5,542 nucleotides of DNA from an uncultured Myxococcales bacterium (lineage in GTDB: Bacteria; Myxococcota; UBA727; VGSZ01). Positions 1 to 5,542 of this stretch are shown here, piece by piece (positions within the stretch are counted from its first letter, which is position 1; each line of letters opens with the position of its first letter). The position numbers and the translations under genes were made by a program. The notes beneath the pieces were generated by a model, which saw only the letters and a program-made list of their open reading frames with translations, was not told the DNA's origin and did no database searches. The DNA lies in the NCBI GenBank assembly GCA_903952805.1, contig CAJBHN010000808.1, forward strand, positions 1 to 5,542, in the 5' to 3' direction.

Positions 1-686
1 AGGCCTGGATCACCAACGGCTACGAAGCCAATGCCGCCATCGTGTTCGCCACAACGGACAAAGCCGCCAAGCACAAGGGCATCTCGGCCTTCCTGGTGGC
101 CATGCCCACCAAGGGATTGAGCCTTGGCAAGAAGGAAGACAAACTCGGCATCCGGGCGTCGTCGACGTGCAACCTCATTTTTGAGGGATGTCGCGTGGCC
201 AAGGACCAGATGTTGGGTGAGCCCGGTGCCGGGTTCAAGATTGCCATGGGCACGCTCGACGGCGGCCGGATCGGTATCGCCGCTCAAGCCCTCGGCATCG
301 CCCAGGCCGCCCTGGAGGCGTCGGTCGCCTACGCCAAAGAGCGCACGGCGTTTGGCGCCCCGATCGAAAAGCTGCAGGCCATCCAATTCAAGATCGCCGA
401 CATGGCCGTCCGGATCGAGTCCGCCCGGCTGCTCACCTGGCGGGCGGCCAGCCTGAAGGACAGCGGCGCCAAGTACACCAAGGAAGCAGCCATGGCCAAG
501 CTGGCGGCGTCGGAGGCGTCGACGTTTGTGGCCCACCAGGCCATCCAGATCTTTGGCGGCAACGGCTACGTGACCGAGTACCCCGTTGAACGCCATTACC
601 GCGACGCCCGCATCACCGAAATCTACGAGGGCACCAGCGAGGTGCAGCGGCTGGTCATCGGCGGCAACGTCCTGAAGGAGTACTGA
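1..686 (+). CDS. Acyl-CoA dehydrogenase, short-chain/butyryl-CoA type (C-terminal part, 5' end outside window)
   Basis: This FAD enzyme oxidises the alpha-beta bond of a short acyl-CoA to the enoyl-CoA in the cytoplasm and passes electrons to electron-transfer flavoprotein. The reading frame is open from codon 3-5 to the TGA at 684-686, leaving 227 residues, roughly the last 60% of a usual ~380-residue enzyme. Visible landmarks are the ITNG motif of the middle beta domain (fragment residues 3-6), the RTAFG segment of the C-terminal helical domain, and the family signature around FGGNGY (184-189), whose spacing through E192, R197 and D201 fits the PROSITE pattern. The IYEGTSE motif near the end carries the expected catalytic base, Glu209. 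The ending EIYEGTSEVQRLVI closely resembles SCAD/butyryl-CoA dehydrogenase. The GTG at position 42 is an internal valine, not the start. A hairpin terminator follows. Family assignment is secure; the exact acyl chain length is inferred. Confidence 0.95.
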   Translation, partial: AWITNGYEANAAIVFATTDKAAKHKGISAFLVAMPTKGLSLGKKEDKLGIRASSTCNLIFEGCRVAKDQMLGEPGAGFKIAMGTLDGGRIGIAAQALGIAQAALEASVAYAKERTAFGAPIEKLQAIQFKIADMAVRIESARLLTWRAASLKDSGAKYTKEAAMAKLAASEASTFVAHQAIQIFGGNGYVTEYPVERHYRDARITEIYEGTSEVQRLVIGGNVLKEY

Positions 687-720
687 GCAGCGACCGGCCC
701 ACGGGTCACTTCTGCGTCTC

Positions 721-751
721 AAAAGCCCGGTTGCCCACCGGGCCTTTTCTT
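721..751 (+). terminator. Intrinsic terminator after the acyl-CoA dehydrogenase gene, possibly bidirectional
   Basis: AAAAGCCCGG (721-730) pairs with CCGGGC (738-743) plus TTTT (745-748), with one bulged C at 744 and a short loop. The 3' side runs into TTTTCTT. It lies 35 bases past the dehydrogenase stop. Because the left arm starts with AAAA, the reverse strand also shows a GC stem followed by four Ts. It could therefore also stop the convergent operon that ends at 854. Confidence 0.8.
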
Positions 752-805
752 GGGGCGTCCCAGGCTGGGCGATGATCATGTCAGCAGTGCCACAGAGCCA
801 AACGG

Positions 806-826
806 GCCTGCTCAGCGACAGCAGGC
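806..826 (-). other. Small inverted repeat downstream of the Nudix gene (possible weak terminator)
   Basis: GCCTGCT (806-812) and AGCAGGC (820-826) form a perfect 7-base stem around a 7-base loop, 27 bases past the Nudix stop codon. On the minus strand the stem is followed by CCGTTTGG, so the U-tract is poor. It may be an RNA 3'-end hairpin or a chance repeat. The rest of the convergent spacer 687-853 holds only the terminator at 721-751; I see no gene in it. Confidence 0.3.
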
Positions 827-853
827 GAGGTTCTGGCGTGGATGCGAGCGGGA

Positions 854-1273
854 TTATTCGTCGGCGACCAGGCCATTTTGCAGGCCGTGGACCAGTGGCA
901 GGTCAGCGGGGAGAAAGTCCCGCTCGGACACCCGGTTTTCCTCGACCCATTCAAACGCATTGACGTCGAGGGCCTGGGGTTCGCCCGCGATCACGCGGCA
1001 GCGATACACCAGCAGGTGCATTTCGCGGGAGCCATACGTGTGACGGGTTTCAAAACAGCGGGTCCCCACGCTGACCTCGAGCCCGAGTTCCTCGCGGAGT
1101 TCGCGCCGCAGGGCTTCATCGTCGGTTTCGCCGGCTTCGACCTTGCCGCCGGGAAACTCCCAATGCAGCCCCAGGTGGCGGCCCGGCTTGCGCTGCGTGA
1201 GGAGCACCTTGCCCCCCTCGCGGATGAGCCCGGCAACGACGCGCAGGTTCTTCGGCTTGGGGGGGGCGTTCAT
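854..1273 (-). CDS. MutT-type Nudix hydrolase (probable 8-oxo-dGTP diphosphatase)
   Basis: This 139-residue cytoplasmic protein has the usual length of MutT. The complete Nudix box G-x5-E-x7-REUxEExGU is present at residues 43-65, with all catalytic residues: E49, R57, E58, E61, E62 and G64. It is preceded by LHWEFPGGK (36-44), the form typical of MutT enzymes, which hydrolyse oxidised dGTP to the monophosphate and so prevent mutation. The C-terminal LPADLPLV also resembles MutT homologues. I chose the ATG at 1273-1271 because the Nudix fold begins about ten residues later (LRVVAGLI). This ATG also overlaps the stop of the upstream propeller gene as ATGA, implying translational coupling; no strong ribosome site of its own is seen. 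A longer in-frame start at 1384 would lie within the propeller gene and adds unrelated residues. Stop is TAA at 856-854. The fold is certain; the substrate is inferred. Confidence 0.92.
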   Translation of the reverse strand: MNAPPKPKNLRVVAGLIREGGKVLLTQRKPGRHLGLHWEFPGGKVEAGETDDEALRRELREELGLEVSVGTRCFETRHTYGSREMHLLVYRCRVIAGEPQALDVNAFEWVEENRVSERDFLPADLPLVHGLQNGLVADE

Positions 1274-2490
1274 GGCCACCGCGCGCGGTCGTTCTTGCCC
1301 GACTGGAATATCCGACCGGGCCAGGCGCTGCTCAGCGCCGTAACGGTGCCCGACGTCGACGTATAAAACAGCATGTCGTGCCACAGGTCCAAGTCGGCGG
1401 CGACGCCGTTGCCGCTGCCGGCGTACTGCAGGGGGCGCCCCGAGAAGAGGTCCAGAATATAGAGGGCGCCGCGGTCGCTGCCGACGTGGACTCGGCCGCC
1501 GCGAACAACGATGCGCGTGGGGGCACCCTTTTCAAAGGTGAATCGCCACCGGATGGCGCCGGTGACAGCGTCAAGGCCGAGGACCTTGCCGGCGCCGGCA
1601 GCCACCATCATGGGCGCGCCGCCGTTGGCCAGGCGCATGATTCCAGCCTCCCGGGTGGTCCACTGCTCGAGGTTGGTCTTGGGGTCGATGGCGATGATGC
1701 CTCGGGTCTGAGAGGCGACGATCACGCGACCGCCAGCGGCCGGGTGGTAGATGGGATCGGCGTCGAGGTCCCCGAAGGTGTCGCCGCGAGAGAGGTCGAG
1801 CTCCTGGATCACGGCGCCATCGCGTCGGTCCAGGACCGACAGGCGACCACTGGCGTGGCCGACGTACAAGCGCCTGCTCAAGCCGTCGGGTTCGTCAACG
1901 TCGAGAACCAGCGGACGCCCCTGCCCCCGCAACGTGATGCCGCGTGGCAACGCATGTTTGCTGACCCACAGGGCTTCGCCGGTCAAACGCGACAGGGCAT
2001 AGGTGCTGTCGTTGCCGGTGACGACGTAGACGACGTCGTCGTGGATGACGACCGGTTCGGTGACCTCGGCGTCGACGGCAGCCACCCATCGCTCAGTGCC
2101 GGACGCAACATCGACACGGAGGACGCGGGCGTCGTCGGTGCCGACGTAGGCGCCGTCGTCGACGATGACTGGCTGGGCCAGCACCGCACCCGGGGTCTTG
2201 TGCTCCCACAGGGTATGGCCGTCGCGGGCGTCTTTGCAGCGCAGACGCTTGTCGCTGCCGCCAACGACGACCACTCCGAGCCCTGGATGAAACGCCGGCC
2301 CCGACGATTCGCGGCGGGTCCATGACGCGCACCGTTCAGCCTCGGAGGCCGGCAACACAATCGAGAGGGCGCAGGGCGCCACCTCGACCGCCGGTGACGC
2401 CCATGTGATGCCGTAGACCTGGCGCGCCTCGGGGGTCGCACCGGCGAGGGCGATGGCATGGACGACGACAGCGACGACGGCGGCGTTCAC
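1270..2490 (-). CDS. Exported PQQ-repeat beta-propeller protein, BamB-like
   Basis: This 406-residue protein is almost entirely beta-propeller. PQQ/BamB-type blade ends (a hydrophobic strand, D-x2-TG or similar, then W) recur near residues 84-95, 122-135, 163-175, 216-230, 262-277, 301-315 and 340-355, and a last partial unit follows at about 380-390. That gives about eight blades, as in BamB, which scaffolds the outer-membrane BAM complex. The N-terminus (VVAVVVHAIALAGATPEA, residues 5-22) is hydrophobic and reads as a signal peptide, but it has no basic n-region and no lipobox cysteine; Cys40, Cys54 and Cys85 are too far in. It would then be soluble in the periplasm or held by an uncleaved helix. 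The start is GTG at 2490-2488, overlapping the TPR stop as GTGA; the end overlaps the Nudix start as ATGA. The TPR-then-propeller order matches yfgM-bamB of enterobacteria. PQQ-enzyme function is unlikely at this length. The BamB role is inferred. Confidence 0.85.
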   Translation of the reverse strand: MNAAVVAVVVHAIALAGATPEARQVYGITWASPAVEVAPCALSIVLPASEAERCASWTRRESSGPAFHPGLGVVVVGGSDKRLRCKDARDGHTLWEHKTPGAVLAQPVIVDDGAYVGTDDARVLRVDVASGTERWVAAVDAEVTEPVVIHDDVVYVVTGNDSTYALSRLTGEALWVSKHALPRGITLRGQGRPLVLDVDEPDGLSRRLYVGHASGRLSVLDRRDGAVIQELDLSRGDTFGDLDADPIYHPAAGGRVIVASQTRGIIAIDPKTNLEQWTTREAGIMRLANGGAPMMVAAGAGKVLGLDAVTGAIRWRFTFEKGAPTRIVVRGGRVHVGSDRGALYILDLFSGRPLQYAGSGNGVAADLDLWHDMLFYTSTSGTVTALSSAWPGRIFQSGKNDRARWP

Positions 2491-3362
2491 GGGGTCGGCT
2501 TCTCGCTCGGGTTCGTCGCAGCCACGGGGGCCGCGCCGAGTGATGCAAGGAGCTCGTCAGCACGAGCCTTCAAGGAGGACTCGGGATAGTCCGCCACCAA
2601 GACTTCCAAACGCTTGCGTGCCTGCTGAACATCGCCGTCCTTCTGGTAGAGGCGACCGAGCCCCAACAGCGCCGCGTCTTCGTCGACCTTGTCGGCAAGC
2701 GCGACGAGGTCTTCGAGGGCCTCGATGGCACCCTTGACGTCGCCAGACGCCTCTTTCGCTGCCGCGAGGCCGTTGAAGCCAGCGAAGCGGAGGTTGTCGT
2801 CGGCCTTGGTGCCGTCGAGGAACTTCTGGTAGGCGGTGATGGCGGCCGCGTGGTCCCCCTGCTTGAGGGCAGCGTGGCCGACGTAGAGGTACGACAGCGT
2901 CGAGCCACCGCGACCGTCGTACTTGGTCGTCACCCCCTCGAAGGCCGTGCGCGCTGCTTTGAACTTCTCGTCCGCCGTTTTGTACGGCGTCTTGCCGTCG
3001 TCAGGCGTTGAGTCTTCGCCGACGGGGGCCTCCCAGATGTCAAGGGCGCTCACCCAGGCGGCGCTGGCCTCGGTGTTGCCGCTCTTGTCGACGACGGTGT
3101 AGATGCCATAGCCAAGGCCGGCGAGCACGACGGCCCCAAGGAAGCCCATGACGGTGGCCTGGTTTTCATGCACCCAGTCGACAAGCTCGAAGCCCTTGAC
3201 CTGGAACTCGTCCTTGACGGCTTCGGCAGCGGCGGCTTCGGCTTCGGCAGCCTTTTGCTCGTCGACGACGCCAGCCTTGTCGGCGACCTCTTTTGCCTTG
3301 GCCTCGGCCTCGAGGCGTTTTTCTTCTTCTTTGTCGCGTGGGGGCTTGATCTTCTTGGCCAT
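2487..3362 (-). CDS. Single-span membrane protein with periplasmic TPR repeats, YfgM-like
   Basis: This 291-residue protein has three visible parts. Residues 1-55 are highly charged and Lys/Glu/Ala-rich, probably a cytoplasmic coiled coil. One membrane span follows at about 70-91 (around VMGFLGAVVLAGLGYGIY). A C-terminal helical domain carries TPR-like pairs at about 155-186, 192-222 and 228-259, including GDHAAAITAYQKFL and GDVQQARKRLEVLVADYPES. YfgM, a SecYEG-associated TPR protein that hands exported proteins to periplasmic chaperones, has the same topology (short N-terminus inside, one span, TPRs outside) and is encoded just upstream of bamB, as here. The long charged N-terminus is not typical of YfgM. 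I chose the ATG at 3362-3360 because GGAG (3374-3371) lies 8 bases upstream; the alternative TTG at 3398 is weaker. The end overlaps the propeller start by four bases. Topology is well supported; the YfgM equivalence is inferred. Confidence 0.85.
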   Translation of the reverse strand: MAKKIKPPRDKEEEKRLEAEAKAKEVADKAGVVDEQKAAEAEAAAAEAVKDEFQVKGFELVDWVHENQATVMGFLGAVVLAGLGYGIYTVVDKSGNTEASAAWVSALDIWEAPVGEDSTPDDGKTPYKTADEKFKAARTAFEGVTTKYDGRGGSTLSYLYVGHAALKQGDHAAAITAYQKFLDGTKADDNLRFAGFNGLAAAKEASGDVKGAIEALEDLVALADKVDEDAALLGLGRLYQKDGDVQQARKRLEVLVADYPESSLKARADELLASLGAAPVAATNPSEKPTP

Positions 3363-4080
3363 GGCCGAGGCTCCGCGCGCACGGTGGGGTGCGCTCAATC
3401 CGACACAGTGTGACGTGCTGGCGCATAGGGCGCCCTCGGGGCGACGTCAACGCGCCCGGTGGCCGTTCGCGTGGCTCAGCGCGCTGGCCGGGCTGCTGTG
3501 TCTGGTGGCATCGGTGCCGGGCCGGGCGGATGTGCCGATCGGGCTGGCTGTCGGCTATGCCTTTCGGCCCACCAACGCGTTGGTCGACGACCGGGCCCAT
3601 GGTGCCGCTGCCGCCGTGGTCGTCGATGCCCCTCCCGTGTTGTGGGGCTTGTCAGCCCGTGCCGAGGGCCTGGTGATGACGTGGCCAGCGAAGGCCACGG
3701 CGACCTCCCCCCTGCTGGTGACGGGTGGGGCGGCGTCCTTGACGTGGCAATTTGACGATACCGCGGTCCGGGCCCTGGCCTCGCTGGGAGCCTACGGCGG
3801 CGTCGTGGTCGACGGGGACGTCGTCACGCCCACCTTTGGTCCGCTGGTCGGCCTCACGCTGCGATTTCCCGTGGCCGACGGCGTCTTCGTCGACGCCCGC
3901 CTCTCGGTGCCTTTGGGTGGGGACGGCACGGCGCCCGTGGCCGGGGCCGCGCTGATCGGCGTGAGCATCGCTCCCGACGCCATGTGGCAATCGGCGCGCG
4001 AGGGACGCAGTCCAACCGAGATCGCCCGGGACACCGGCGCTGGTCTGTCGTCGCCAGGCGAGCCGCCGCCGCGGTCTTGA
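3361..4080 (+). CDS. Predicted secreted beta-rich protein, possibly a small outer-membrane beta-barrel; function unknown
   Basis: I do not recognise this family. From the ATG at 3361 it is 239 residues. Residues 28-56 make a clear signal peptide: a basic stretch RRQRARW, a hydrophobic core around WLSALAGLLCLVAS, then PGRA followed by DV as a likely cleavage site. The cysteine in the core is not in a lipobox. The mature part (about 57-211) alternates glycine-rich and hydrophobic beta-like segments separated by short polar turns, e.g. IGLAVGYAFR, LSARAEGLVMTW, LGAYGGVVVDG, PLVGLTLRFP and FVDARLSVPLG, as in small outer-membrane barrels. The last ~28 residues are polar, Pro/Gly-rich and probably disordered, and there is no terminal Phe. 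The start is uncertain: ATG 3361 has no ribosome site and sits on the same CCATGG as the divergent TPR start. GTG 3415 would give a more usual 38-residue signal peptide but also lacks a clear ribosome site. Export is well supported; the barrel is inferred. Confidence 0.68.
   Translation: MAEAPRARWGALNPTQCDVLAHRAPSGRRQRARWPFAWLSALAGLLCLVASVPGRADVPIGLAVGYAFRPTNALVDDRAHGAAAAVVVDAPPVLWGLSARAEGLVMTWPAKATATSPLLVTGGAASLTWQFDDTAVRALASLGAYGGVVVDGDVVTPTFGPLVGLTLRFPVADGVFVDARLSVPLGGDGTAPVAGAALIGVSIAPDAMWQSAREGRSPTEIARDTGAGLSSPGEPPPRS
3371..3374 (-). promoter_or_regulatory. Ribosome binding site deciding the TPR gene start
   Basis: On the minus strand GGAG is followed by an 8-base spacer and ATG. It supports the start at 3362 over the in-frame TTG at 3398, which would add twelve residues (MSAPHRARGASA) with no conserved look. 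Confidence 0.65.
3422..3450 (-). promoter_or_regulatory. Predicted sigma70-like promoter of the TPR/propeller/Nudix operon
   Basis: On the minus strand, TTGACG (3450-3445, five of six matches to the -35 consensus) is separated by exactly 17 bases from TATGCG (3427-3422, TAT retained). Transcription would start near 3415, giving a leader of about 50 bases that contains the GGAG ribosome site. The promoter lies inside the predicted 5' coding end of the divergent secreted-protein gene. The -10 box is imperfect, so this remains a prediction. Confidence 0.45.
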
Positions 4081-4199
4081 GCGCCGGGCATCCGGGCGAA
4101 TTCACCCTCGCGGTGTGCGAGAGGCATCCGACCGACCGGCGCGGGGCTCCCCAGGACGGCCACCAGGGCGCTGCAGCGTTGGCTCACCCTGTGCTTCGA

Positions 4200-4226
4200 T
4201 CGATGTGGGCAGTGCCCGCCCATCGA
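4200..4226 (+). promoter_or_regulatory. Leader hairpin next to the USP ribosome binding site
   Basis: TCGAT (4200-4204) pairs with ATCGA (4222-4226), and GGGC (4207-4210) with GCCC (4218-4221), leaving a GT bulge and a 7-base loop. An alternative fold uses GCCC at 4214-4217. The 3' arm touches the AAGGA ribosome site at 4226-4230, so the fold could influence initiation. The remaining spacer from 4081 holds only short GC-rich palindromes; I see no convincing -35/-10 pair or U-tract terminator in it. Confidence 0.3.
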
Positions 4227-4230
4227 AGGA
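4226..4230 (+). promoter_or_regulatory. Ribosome binding site deciding the USP gene start
   Basis: AAGGA, within GAAGGA, stands 8 bases before the ATG at 4239. The first residues after this ATG (TVLCATDLSP) are exactly the beginning of a USP fold. This supports 4239 and rules out the longer open frame reaching back to 3984, which overlaps the previous gene. Confidence 0.8.
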
Positions 4231-4238
4231 CCACGACC

Positions 4239-5540
4239 ATGACCGTGCTGTGCGCCACCGACCTTTCCCCTTACGCCCACGGAGCCGCGCGCGCCGCCGC
4301 CGCCATCGCCAAACGGATGGGAGCGCCGCTGAAGCTGCTGCATGTCGTCGACGAGATCGGTGCCGAGCAGGACTTCTTGAACACCACGGTCTACGACAAC
4401 CTGCGCTCATTGGTGGACAATGAGGCTGCCAGCCTGGCCCGGGAATTTGGCATCGAGGTCGAACCCATCGTCACCCCCGGCTTTGCCGACGAAACGGCGG
4501 TCGCCGTCGCCGACGACACCCACGCGTCCTTGCTGGTGGTTGGCTCCCTTGGTCGTCGCAAGCAGCACCGATGGCTGGTCGGCAGCGTCGCCGAACGGAT
4601 TGTGCAGGGCTCATCCACGCCCGTGCTGGTGGTGCGCGACGCCGCTCGAATCGAAGCGTGGGCCAGGGGGGAGCGTTCGTTGAAGGTCATGGTCGGCGTT
4701 GAAGTGTCGCCGTCGTCGCGTCCAGCCTTGCGCTTCGTCGAGAGCCTGCGGGCCATGGGGCCCTGCGACGTCACGGTGGTCATGGTGGCGTGGCCCCAGG
4801 CCGAGCATGCCCGCCTGGGCGTGCCACCCCCCATGCCACTGGACAGCCTGAACCCCGGCATCAAAGGGCCCCTGCTGCGCGACCTGCACGACTTCGTCGG
4901 CACGCTGTCGGGGCCCGGCACCACCAGCTTCGAGGTGCGCCCGGGCTGGGGGCGGGTCGACACCCACCTGGCGAGCCGGGCCACCGACACCGACCCTGAC
5001 GTCGTCGTCGTCGGCACCCATCGCCGCGCGGGCATCGCGCGCGTCTGGCATGGCTCGGTGTCTCGTGGCGTGCTCATGGACGCTCCTGGCAATGTCGCCT
5101 GCGTGCCTGGCGACGCTCTCTCCGTCGACGACACCGCCATCCGACGGATGCAGCGCGTGCTGGTGCCAACGGACTTTTCGCCGCTGGCCGACGCCGCTGT
5201 CGTCGTCGCCTACGGCCTGGTGGGCGCCGGCGGCATGGTACGCCTGCTCCATGTGCAGACGGCCGACACCGTCAGCACCGCACGCCCCGACCTCGAGCTC
5301 AAGGCCCGAACCCCCCGGGGGGCCGCCGAGCTGGGCATTGCGACTGAGTTGGAGGTCGTCGTCCACGAATCCGCGGCCATCGCCATCGTCACCGCCGCCG
5401 CGCGCATGGGCGCCGACGCCATCGTCATGGCGAGCCACGGTCGCTCGGGGATTTCCAAGGCGGTGCTGGGCTCCCAAACCGAGCGCGTCGTGCGGGACGC
5501 CCGACGACCGGTGCTGGTGGTGCCGCCGCCTTCGACCTGA
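4239..5540 (+). CDS. Triple-domain universal stress protein (three tandem UspA domains)
   Basis: This 433-residue cytoplasmic protein has three UspA-type alpha/beta domains at about residues 1-133, 147-290 and 303-430. Usual USP proteins have one (~140-160) or two (~290) domains. Domain 1 opens with ATDLSP and keeps the full ATP-binding motif G-2x-G-9x-GS (G102, G105, G115, S116). Domain 2 opens with GVEVSP, where the ATP-site Asp is replaced by Glu; its motif has Arg262 in place of the second Gly (G259, R262, G272, S273). Domain 3 opens with PTDFSP and has A398, G401, G411 and S412, a common variant (MASHGRSG). USP proteins bind ATP or AMP and tune survival under starvation, oxidative or respiratory stress; the partner here is unknown. 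There is no membrane span or signal peptide. The stop is TGA at 5538-5540, two bases before the window ends. A 158-base spacer and its own ribosome site suggest a separate transcription unit. Confidence 0.92.
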   Translation: MTVLCATDLSPYAHGAARAAAAIAKRMGAPLKLLHVVDEIGAEQDFLNTTVYDNLRSLVDNEAASLAREFGIEVEPIVTPGFADETAVAVADDTHASLLVVGSLGRRKQHRWLVGSVAERIVQGSSTPVLVVRDAARIEAWARGERSLKVMVGVEVSPSSRPALRFVESLRAMGPCDVTVVMVAWPQAEHARLGVPPPMPLDSLNPGIKGPLLRDLHDFVGTLSGPGTTSFEVRPGWGRVDTHLASRATDTDPDVVVVGTHRRAGIARVWHGSVSRGVLMDAPGNVACVPGDALSVDDTAIRRMQRVLVPTDFSPLADAAVVVAYGLVGAGGMVRLLHVQTADTVSTARPDLELKARTPRGAAELGIATELEVVVHESAAIAIVTAAARMGADAIVMASHGRSGISKAVLGSQTERVVRDARRPVLVVPPPST

Positions 5541-5542
5541 CG

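Noticed and set aside
1278..1289. A perfect 12-base palindrome (ACCGCGCGCGGT) just upstream of the Nudix ATG
   Set aside because: It encodes ordinary residues of the propeller's C-terminus, and alternating GC palindromes are expected in such GC-rich DNA. It has no loop for a stable hairpin, and there is only one copy.
842..1366. A 174-residue plus-strand open frame across the Nudix gene
   Set aside because: The minus strand carries a perfect Nudix box; the plus frame is its mirror and has no family features.
1378..2325. A 315-residue open frame on the plus strand, antisense to the propeller gene
   Set aside because: The minus-strand frame has clear propeller repeats. The plus frame has repetitive low-complexity composition (GVGDV, AVVDD) typical of a GC-rich shadow and no ribosome site.
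3148..3360. A possible 71-residue upstream extension of the secreted protein
   Set aside because: It lies wholly antisense to the TPR gene's charged N-terminus and membrane-span region, giving a Ser/Ala-rich shadow sequence, and would bury the signal peptide.
4169..4207. A possible promoter for the USP gene (TTGGCT at 4179, 17-base spacer)
   Set aside because: The matching -10 would be GATGTG, which is too far from the consensus to support a call.
3984..4238. A possible 85-residue N-terminal extension of the USP protein
   Set aside because: It overlaps the preceding gene, has a composition unlike the USP domains, and a good ribosome site with ATG at 4239 sits exactly at the domain boundary.
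4611..5477. A 288-residue open frame on the minus strand, antisense to the USP gene
   Set aside because: It is His/Gly/Arg-rich with no recognisable domain, and the opposite strand encodes intact UspA domains with their motifs.

Overview
This is a GC-rich window (my estimate by eye is around 65%) with dense, mostly bacterial-type gene packing. It contains no tRNA, rRNA, CRISPR array, insertion sequence or phage gene that I can see. The gene set is a short-chain acyl-CoA dehydrogenase, a membrane-anchored TPR protein paired with a PQQ-type beta-propeller, a secreted beta-rich protein and a triple universal stress protein. Together with the strong GTC/GAC/GCC codon preference, it suggests a Gram-negative, high-GC bacterium. 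A myxobacterium-like (former deltaproteobacterial) lineage is my best guess, but nothing here is diagnostic.

Layout. Positions 1-686 (+) hold the C-terminal part of an acyl-CoA dehydrogenase cut by the window edge, closed by a hairpin terminator at 721-751. Positions 854-3362 (-) hold a compact three-gene operon. Read from right to left it encodes a TPR protein with one membrane span, an eight-bladed PQQ/BamB-like propeller and a MutT-type Nudix hydrolase. Both internal junctions are 4-base stop/start overlaps (GTGA, then ATGA), so translational coupling is likely. A good sigma70-like promoter for this operon lies at 3422-3450. Running divergently is a predicted secreted, possibly outer-membrane beta-barrel protein (3361-4080, +), whose 5' end covers that promoter. 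After a 158-base spacer, 4239-5540 (+) encodes a 433-residue protein made of three tandem universal stress protein (USP) domains.

How the genes may work together. The TPR-propeller pair has the order and topology of the enterobacterial yfgM-bamB pair: a SecYEG-associated periplasmic TPR protein, then a beta-propeller subunit of the outer-membrane assembly machine. The operon could therefore serve envelope protein assembly, with a nucleotide-pool cleaning enzyme appended. That reading is inferred from gene order and fold. The propeller lacks the lipoprotein cysteine of classical BamB, so the match is not complete. The acyl-CoA dehydrogenase (beta-oxidation or related acyl-CoA metabolism) and the USP protein look like independent transcription units.

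Nothing here is convincingly a new defence or mobile system. The points most worth a second look are the overlapping yfgM/bamB-like/mutT operon, the divergent start at a palindromic CCATGG with the operon promoter inside the opposite gene, and the triple USP protein with a degraded middle nucleotide-binding motif.
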